54,455 bases of DNA. Source: Vulcanimicrobiota bacterium. Lineage in GTDB: Bacteria; Vulcanimicrobiota; Vulcanimicrobiia; Vulcanimicrobiales; Vulcanimicrobiaceae. Positions 48,203 through 54,455 of the stretch are shown one piece after another (position 1 is the first letter of the stretch; every line of letters starts with the position of its first letter). The translations under genes were made by a program, and so were the position numbers. The notes under the pieces are model-generated. The model searched no databases. It was not told the DNA's origin and saw nothing but the letters and a program-made list of their open reading frames with translations. The stretch covers positions 1-54,455 of the forward strand of contig DAHUYK010000056.1 in assembly GCA_027315245.1 (NCBI GenBank). The letters are read 5' to 3'.

Positions 48203-49483
48203 ATGAAGCGATCTCTTCGCGTCGGCGCGCTGCAGTTGCGCGCACACGATCGCGCGGCATTCCCCTCCGAGTACGGCCGGATCGAGAAGCGCATCGTACG
48301 CCTTGCAGCGCAGACCGATCTCGTCGTCCTCCCGGAGGGCACGATTCCCGGATATGTCCTCGGGGACGATTATGCCGACGACGGCGCCGTCGCACGTGCG
48401 ATCGACTCCCTTGCAGCTATCGCGGCGCGCACGAAAACCGTCATCGTCGCCGGTGCCGCGATCTCGGACCGAGGCGTGCTCTACAATGCAGGTCTCGTGA
48501 TCGATCGCGACGGCAGCGTCGCCGGCCGCGCCGACAAGGTCTTCCTGTGGCACTTCGATCGCCGCTGGTTCGCGCCGGGCGAGCGCATCGCTCCGATTGT
48601 GACGAGCGTCGGTACGATCGGCGTTCTCGTCTGTGCCGACGGCCGAATGCCGGGCATCGCGGCCGCACTCGTCGATGCAGGAGCGGAGATGCTCGCGATG
48701 CCGACGGCATGGGTTTCGAGCGGCCGTACTCCAGGCGTGCTCGAAAACCCGATCGCCGACCTCCTCGGTCCGTTGCGAGCGTACGAAAACGGCGTTCCGT
48801 TCGTGGCGGCAAACAAATGCGGCGTCGAGCGCGAGATGGTGCTGTACTGCGGCAAGAGCCAGATCGTCTCGCCGGACGGCGCTTTCGCTGCCATCGCCGG
48901 TGAACGCGACGAAGAGGAACTCCTGGCAACGGTCACGCTGGGCGAAGCGAATCCTCGGCGCGGGCCTTCCCTAACGATGCAGGAGCGAGTACCGCCTTCG
49001 AGCGGCCATATTCGCGTTGCCGTAAGCGCCGCGCGGCTCCCCTGCGATATCGACGAACGTCTGCGTTACCTCGACGCTCCCGATGTGGTCGCGCCCGGTG
49101 AGCCGCAGCGCCTCGCCGCACTCGACGCGAAAGTGCCCGTCGCCGTCGTCGACGATGCGACGGTCAACGACCCTCACGGCTTGCCGGCGTTACGCCGCAT
49201 TGGGTACCGCGTCTTCGTTTGGAACACGCGCGCGAACGCATGGACCGAGCGTCTCGCGCGCGCGCGTGCCGGCGAAACGCGCACATACGTTATTACCGTC
49301 GACGAAGCCGCTGGCCGCGCCTTCGTCGCCGATCCGGATTACACCGTCGTGTGCGGAACCTTCGGAGACTACCGCATCGCGTCGTGCGCGCTCGATCTCG
49401 CGAAGACGTCGCAGACACTCGTCGTGCCCGGCACCGATGTCGCCGAAGGATTCGAGCGCGTCCATACCTTGACCAGGGCATGA
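48203..49483 (+). CDS. Carbon-nitrogen hydrolase (nitrilase superfamily) with a C-terminal extension
   Basis: LVVLPEGTIPG (Glu), ADKVFLWHFDRRWF (Lys), IGVLVCADGRMPG (Cys); about 150-aa second domain. Confidence 0.85.
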   Translation: MKRSLRVGALQLRAHDRAAFPSEYGRIEKRIVRLAAQTDLVVLPEGTIPGYVLGDDYADDGAVARAIDSLAAIAARTKTVIVAGAAISDRGVLYNAGLVIDRDGSVAGRADKVFLWHFDRRWFAPGERIAPIVTSVGTIGVLVCADGRMPGIAAALVDAGAEMLAMPTAWVSSGRTPGVLENPIADLLGPLRAYENGVPFVAANKCGVEREMVLYCGKSQIVSPDGAFAAIAGERDEEELLATVTLGEANPRRGPSLTMQERVPPSSGHIRVAVSAARLPCDIDERLRYLDAPDVVAPGEPQRLAALDAKVPVAVVDDATVNDPHGLPALRRIGYRVFVWNTRANAWTERLARARAGETRTYVITVDEAAGRAFVADPDYTVVCGTFGDYRIASCALDLAKTSQTLVVPGTDVAEGFERVHTLTRA

Positions 49484-50685
49484 TGCGACTGCTCTTCGCG
49501 TTTGCCTCCGTGCTCGTACTCTGCGCGTCGCGCCAGCACATGGCGGTCGCGCAGTTCGAGAGCCAAGCGCACGTTCTGCTGCCGGGCAGCAGGTTCTCGC
49601 TGCGCCTCGCACAGAGCGGCGGTGCGCCGACCCGCGCGTTCGCCGTTGGACCTGGGACGATCGTCGGCGGATCCCTCGTGTTTCCAGCCGACGCGCCGCC
49701 GGCACGGACGACGCTCGTCGCGACGAGTGGTAACGCCATCGCCGTGCGCGCGCTTCGCATCGTCGCTCCGCCACGGGGATCGGTCATAGCGGTCGCGTCG
49801 TACGACGACGGCATCGTCTTTCACGATCTCCATACGTTCGCGATGCTCGGAACGCTCGCAACGGGTGGGGCGCCGAGCGACGTCGCGGCGCTGGGCAGAC
49901 ATATCCTCACGACGGACACCGACGGGGCGGCGCTCACCTCCATCGCACTGCAGCCGTGGAACGTTCGCGCCATAAACGGCGTACCGCTCGGCGACGAAAT
50001 CGCGGCCGACCCGCCGCTCCATGCATTTTTCGTCACGGAACGCGATCTCGACGGTAAAGGCGGGGTCGCGCGCGTGTCCGCGGATGGCGCCGTGCGCGAC
50101 GCGGTCACGGGAACGACGGCGGAAGGAATCGTCGTCGACGATCGGCGGCAACGCGTCTATGTTGCCGATGTCAACGACGATTCCGTGGCAGTCGTCGATG
50201 CAGATACGCTGCGCGTCATCGCCCGTATCGGCCATCTTCCGCGCGCGTTCTCACTCGCGCTCTCGAGCGACGGAACGCGGCTGTACGTCGTGTCGAATGA
50301 AGGAACAATGACGCTCTTTGCTCGAGCCGGACGCGTCACCGAAGTCAACGTCGCGAGCAGACCTCACGTCATTGCGAGGAGCGCCGATTTGCCGTTTCCG
50401 GACGGCGTTGCCCTCGACGAACGCGACGGGCGGCTCTTCGTCACCGACGAAGAAGCGAACGCGGTCTATGTTTTGGATCCGCGAACGCTCGCGCAACGAC
50501 GCATCTTGACGACCTGCAAGACACCGTGGAAGCCGGCGTTGGACGCCGAGAGCGATCGCCTCTTCGTCCCGTGCGCTTCGAGCAACGAGGTCGACGCGTT
50601 TGACGCACGAACCTTGACCCGCGTGCACGGAGCACCTTTCCCGACCGGAGGATATCCGCTCGCCGTCTCCGTCGTGAGGCCGTAG
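49480..50685 (+). CDS. Secreted YncE-like beta-propeller protein
   Basis: Signal peptide MMRLLFAFASVLVLCASRQHMAVA; repeats YVADVNDDSVAVVDADTLRVIARIGHLP, LFVTDEEANAVYVLDPRTLAQ. Confidence 0.8.
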   Translation: MMRLLFAFASVLVLCASRQHMAVAQFESQAHVLLPGSRFSLRLAQSGGAPTRAFAVGPGTIVGGSLVFPADAPPARTTLVATSGNAIAVRALRIVAPPRGSVIAVASYDDGIVFHDLHTFAMLGTLATGGAPSDVAALGRHILTTDTDGAALTSIALQPWNVRAINGVPLGDEIAADPPLHAFFVTERDLDGKGGVARVSADGAVRDAVTGTTAEGIVVDDRRQRVYVADVNDDSVAVVDADTLRVIARIGHLPRAFSLALSSDGTRLYVVSNEGTMTLFARAGRVTEVNVASRPHVIARSADLPFPDGVALDERDGRLFVTDEEANAVYVLDPRTLAQRRILTTCKTPWKPALDAESDRLFVPCASSNEVDAFDARTLTRVHGAPFPTGGYPLAVSVVRP

Positions 50686-52799
50686 TGCGCGCGCTCTGCA
50701 CAGCTGCAGCGCTCGCGATACTGCCGGCGCGCGCCTTCGCTGCAACCTTGCCGGCACGCCTCGACCTACAGCCTCCGTTTCCGGCGGTGACGGCGCAGGC
50801 GCCGCAGATCGAACAGGTTGCGCCCGGGATTCAGTACGCGGACTACGAGCTCTGGAGCGATGCCGGACCGATCTCCGTCCACGTCGTCGCCGCGGATCTT
50901 TCCAATCCGGCCGTACGCGTTCGCACGGTCCTCGCGCACGGTGTCCTCACCTCTGCCGGCGAGACGGTGACTGCCATGGCGCAGAGAACCGGTGCCGTTG
51001 CGGGCATCAACGGCGACTACTTCGATATCGGCCAGACGAATCGCCCCACGAACGTCGTCGTCCGTGACGGCACGCTGCTCCTCACGCCGAGCGACCGCTA
51101 CGCGCTCGTCGTGCTCGACTCTGCCAGCGCGCACTTTGCCCAGCTCGTCTTCAAGGGATCGGTCCTCATCGGTTCGCAACAGTTCGCACTCGACGCTATC
51201 AACCGGCGCCCGGCTCGCGCGGGTGCGATGACGCTGCTCACGCCCGCCTTCGGTCCGGTTCCGACGAACCGCGCGATGACGCTCGTTCGGCTCACGCCGA
51301 CCGCCGGCACTCCCCCGCTCGCAACGTATCGAGTCGACGGCCCAGCGCTCGGCGAAGCGAGCGCACCCGCGGGATACTATCTCGCGGCAGCATCGGACGC
51401 CGGCGGCAACATCAGTTTGCCCGCTGCGGGTGAGGCGGTGTCGTTTACAGGCGATTTGACGCCGATTCCACTGACGACGATCGCGGATGCAGTCGGCGGC
51501 GGCCCGCTCATTCTCTACAATGGAGCGTGGTACGACGATGCGAGCGGCCCCGGAGATGCGTTCGATCCTCGGGCTCCTTGCTCCGGAGCGGCACTCGAAA
51601 ACGACGGAACACTGCTGCTCGTCGAAGTCGACGGCCGGCAGACGCAGCGCAGTATTGGCCTCTCTCGTCCCGAGCTTTCGGCGCTCATGCGCGCGCTCGG
51701 CGCGGACGACGGCATCGCGCTCGACGGAGGCGGCTCTTCGACCCTCGCAGTGCAGCTCTTAGGCGAGTCGGAGCCCGTGCTCGTCAGTTCGCCGTCGGAC
51801 GGCGCGGAGCGATCCATCGCCGACGGAATCTTTCTCTACAACGTCGCGCCGGCGGGCCCCGCGATACGATTGGTCGCGTCGCCCGAGACGATTCGGGCCA
51901 TGCCGGGTGCGCAGGTCGCCATGCACGTCACCGCGGTCGACGCGAACGATCGCGCGTCGCGCATCACGGCACCGCTCGAGGCCGTCGTCGAACCGTCGTC
52001 GCTCGGGAGCGTCGTCGGCGATCGCTTCGTCGCACGTGCGAGCGGCAACGGTTCAATTCAACTCCGTTCCGCTTCATTGACGGGCAGCGTCCCGCTCGAA
52101 GTAACATCGGAACCTGCGAGGCTCGTCCTTTCGCCGCCGGATCCCGACGTCGATCCGCACGCAACGCTCGAGCTCCACGCCCGCGCATTCGATGCAACCG
52201 GCTTCCGGCTTACGCTTCCGGCCCGCCTGCCGTGGAGAGCGTCAGGCGGCATGATCGACACCTTCGGACGATTCGTGGCCGGTGAGGACGCGGCCGACGT
52301 CCGTCTCGAACTCGGCAGACGCGCAGCCCTCGTTCATGTCACAGTCGGGAGCCATGAGGTTCCGCTCGAAGGCTTTCTATCGGCTCTGCATTTCCTATCC
52401 TCTCCGGCAGGCGGGCCCGGAAGCGCAACTGCAGACCCGTCGTGCTCGGAGTGTCTGCGTCTGACGTACTCGCTGGCAAGCAATGAGCGCGCGGCATACG
52501 CGATCGTCGAAAATCCGTTGCCGCTGGGGGCGGTAGGCCTGAGCTTCGACGTCAACGGCAACGCTAGCAGCGCAGAGCTGCGCGTCGCGCTGCGCAGTGG
52601 CGCCGGCGAGGAGGTTCTCTTCTCGGCCGTGGCGCTCGACCGAAGCGGCCTGCGTCACGTGACCGTTCGCTTTCCGCAAGGTTTGGCCCAACCGTTGCGC
52701 TTGATCGGGTTCTACGCGATTGCAAAGCATGCGTCGCAGACCGAAGCGGGAGCGGTGAGGATCGCGAACGTACGCGTCCTCGTTGCGGGCTCGCGATGA
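50685..52799 (+). CDS. Phosphodiester glycosidase (NAGPA) family exported protein
   Basis: AVAGINGDYFDIGQTNRP, LLVEVDGRQTQRSIGLSRPELSALMRALGADDGIALDGGGSSTLAVQ; GTG start. Confidence 0.85.
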   Translation: MRALCTAAALAILPARAFAATLPARLDLQPPFPAVTAQAPQIEQVAPGIQYADYELWSDAGPISVHVVAADLSNPAVRVRTVLAHGVLTSAGETVTAMAQRTGAVAGINGDYFDIGQTNRPTNVVVRDGTLLLTPSDRYALVVLDSASAHFAQLVFKGSVLIGSQQFALDAINRRPARAGAMTLLTPAFGPVPTNRAMTLVRLTPTAGTPPLATYRVDGPALGEASAPAGYYLAAASDAGGNISLPAAGEAVSFTGDLTPIPLTTIADAVGGGPLILYNGAWYDDASGPGDAFDPRAPCSGAALENDGTLLLVEVDGRQTQRSIGLSRPELSALMRALGADDGIALDGGGSSTLAVQLLGESEPVLVSSPSDGAERSIADGIFLYNVAPAGPAIRLVASPETIRAMPGAQVAMHVTAVDANDRASRITAPLEAVVEPSSLGSVVGDRFVARASGNGSIQLRSASLTGSVPLEVTSEPARLVLSPPDPDVDPHATLELHARAFDATGFRLTLPARLPWRASGGMIDTFGRFVAGEDAADVRLELGRRAALVHVTVGSHEVPLEGFLSALHFLSSPAGGPGSATADPSCSECLRLTYSLASNERAAYAIVENPLPLGAVGLSFDVNGNASSAELRVALRSGAGEEVLFSAVALDRSGLRHVTVRFPQGLAQPLRLIGFYAIAKHASQTEAGAVRIANVRVLVAGSR

Positions 52800-54241
52800 G
52801 CGACGCTGCGGCCGCGCGCATTCTCGACACCGCCGCATCGTGCGGCGCGCAGTTCGCGGACGTGCGTTTTGAAACGGCGCGCAGCGAACGGGTCGAGGTG
52901 AGAAACGGCATCGTCGCGGCGCTTGCCGACTCCACGTCGAGCGGCTACGGCGTGCGTGCACTCGTCGACGGCTCCTGGGGCTTTGCGGCGAGCGACGATG
53001 CAAGCGACGCGGCGCTCGATGCCACCGCGGCACGTGCCTGCGCGATCGCGCGGGCCGGCGCGGCCATTGCACGCCGGCGCGTCGGCTTTCCGCCGCCGCG
53101 AGCGTACGTCGATTCGTATGTGACGCCCGTTACACGCGATCCGGCCTCCGTGCCGCTCGGCGAGCGTGTGGCGATGTTGCTCGAAGCGGAGCGCCTGCTG
53201 CACGTGCAGCAGAGCATCGCCGTGGGACGCTCATGGATCGATCTCTGGAGCACCGTTAAAACGCTGTACAGTTCGGCGGGAACGCGTATCGACCAGCGCA
53301 TCGTACAGACGGGCTGCGGAATCCAGGCACTCGCCGTGGGAGACGGCGACGCGCAGACGCGAACGTTCCCGGGTGACATCGGTCTCTATCAGTCGGGAGG
53401 ATGGGAGATCGTGGACCGCGCGAACCTCGTCGCCAACGCGCAACGCATCGGCGAGGAAGCCGCCGCACTTCTAGGTGCACCGCAATGCCCTAGCGGAACG
53501 TTCGATCTCGTGCTCGGCGGGTCGCAAGTTTCATTGCAGATTCACGAGTCGTGCGGACACCCCGCAGAACTCGACCGCGTCATGGGATGGGAGGCGAACT
53601 TTTCAGGTACGAGCTTTCTCGAACTCGATCAACTGGGCTGCCTCCGCTACGGATCACCCGCCGTGACGATCGTCATCGACAACACCATGCCGCTCGGCAT
53701 GGCAACCTGCGGCTACGACGACGAAGGGACGAAGTCCGGCGTCTTCGATATCGTGCGCGGTGGCATCCTCGCGGGTTATGAGATGAGCAACGACACCGCG
53801 CGCGCAATCGGCCGCGAATCGAATGCGTGCGTGCGCGCACAGGGCTGGTCGTTTGCGCCGATGATCCGCATGTGCAATCTCAGCCTGCTGCCCGGAGACA
53901 CTCCCTTCGATCGTCTCTTCGACGACGTCCGAGACGGCATCTACATGGAGAGTAACCGCTCGTGGTCGATCGACGACCGCCGCCTGAACTTTCAGTTCGG
54001 CTGCGAAATCGGCTGGGAAATCAAGAACGGCAAACGCGGCCGCATGCTCAAGAATCCAACCTATGCCGGCATGACGCCCGCCTTCTGGAACTCATGCGAC
54101 GCCGTCGGCGACGCGGCGTCGTGGTTCGCATGGGGCACGCCGAACTGCGGCAAGGGCGAGCCCATGCAAGTGGGCCGCACGACGCAGGCCGCCGCGCCTG
54201 CTCGCTTCCGGAATATCGCAGTCGGAGTCGGCTACTCATGA
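52796..54241 (+). CDS. TldD/PmbA-family metallopeptidase (TldD type)
   Basis: LQIHESCGHPAELDRVMGWEANFSGTSF (HExxxH), TPNCGKGEPMQVG. Confidence 0.93.
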   Translation: MSDAAAARILDTAASCGAQFADVRFETARSERVEVRNGIVAALADSTSSGYGVRALVDGSWGFAASDDASDAALDATAARACAIARAGAAIARRRVGFPPPRAYVDSYVTPVTRDPASVPLGERVAMLLEAERLLHVQQSIAVGRSWIDLWSTVKTLYSSAGTRIDQRIVQTGCGIQALAVGDGDAQTRTFPGDIGLYQSGGWEIVDRANLVANAQRIGEEAAALLGAPQCPSGTFDLVLGGSQVSLQIHESCGHPAELDRVMGWEANFSGTSFLELDQLGCLRYGSPAVTIVIDNTMPLGMATCGYDDEGTKSGVFDIVRGGILAGYEMSNDTARAIGRESNACVRAQGWSFAPMIRMCNLSLLPGDTPFDRLFDDVRDGIYMESNRSWSIDDRRLNFQFGCEIGWEIKNGKRGRMLKNPTYAGMTPAFWNSCDAVGDAASWFAWGTPNCGKGEPMQVGRTTQAAAPARFRNIAVGVGYS

Positions 54242-54455
54242 ATAGTCTCGAGCGGGAGAGACTGGCGCGCGAGGTCCTCGAACGGTCGCATGCCGATCAA
54301 ACGGAGGTGCTCGTCTCGTCGAGCGACAGCGCGCTCACGCGGTTCACGCACGAGGTTTCGAATCAGAACGTCGCCGCCTGCGCAGTCGAGCTCTCGGTTC
54401 GAGCCATCATCGACGGCCGCACGGGCGTCGCGAGCACGAACGCCTTCGATACACT
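54238..54455 (+). CDS. Second TldD/PmbA-family protein, N-terminus (truncated by window edge)
   Basis: MNSLERERLAREVLERSHADQTEVLVSSSDSALTRFTHEVSNQNVAACAVELSVRAIIDGRTGVAST; ATGA overlap with the upstream TldD. Confidence 0.8.
   Translation, partial: MNSLERERLAREVLERSHADQTEVLVSSSDSALTRFTHEVSNQNVAACAVELSVRAIIDGRTGVASTNAFDT

Overview
GC-rich, densely coding bacterial chromosome segment with overlapping genes and few spacers. The gene content resembles an uncultured diderm phylum, possibly Eremiobacterota/WPS-2, but that placement is inference only. Left to right: (i) a response regulator (truncated by the window edge) and sensor kinase, a stand-alone tandem-duplicated KdpD sensor protein, and a kdp operon including two micro-ORFs missing from the ORF track (kdpF and a 27-aa membrane peptide) plus a BBP2-like porin; (ii) a radical SAM protein with dapF-miaA-mutL-mutS-miaB; (iii) der-plsY-efp, a TauE-like and an MFS transporter, a Phd/PIN toxin-antitoxin pair, a Na+/H+ antiporter, fumC and a SprT-like protein; (iv) a TPR protein with two tandem M55 D-aminopeptidases and a site-2 protease; (v) a phenylacetate catabolism operon (paaZABCDE, an enoyl-CoA hydratase, paaI, thiolase) with a TetR gene and a clear predicted promoter and operator; (vi) an orphan E1-alpha dehydrogenase subunit and dispersed CHPERSERS-type repeats; (vii) an MFP-TolC pair with a siroheme-decarboxylase-like Lrp protein and a DppA-type binding protein; (viii) a structured leader before a copper-amine-oxidase-N1/beta-barrel fusion; (ix) a fully overlapping five-gene operon (nitrilase-like, beta-propeller, phosphodiester glycosidase, TldD, TldE-like). 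No tRNA, rRNA, CRISPR array or transposase was recognised. Strongest novelty candidates: the (KdpD-Usp)x2 protein, the SD-sequestering leader at 45884-45995, the repeat-encoded extension of PaaD, the five-gene TldD operon, and the MFP/TolC/AhbAB-like/SBP cluster. All calls come from reading the sequence and the supplied translations; no database search was run.
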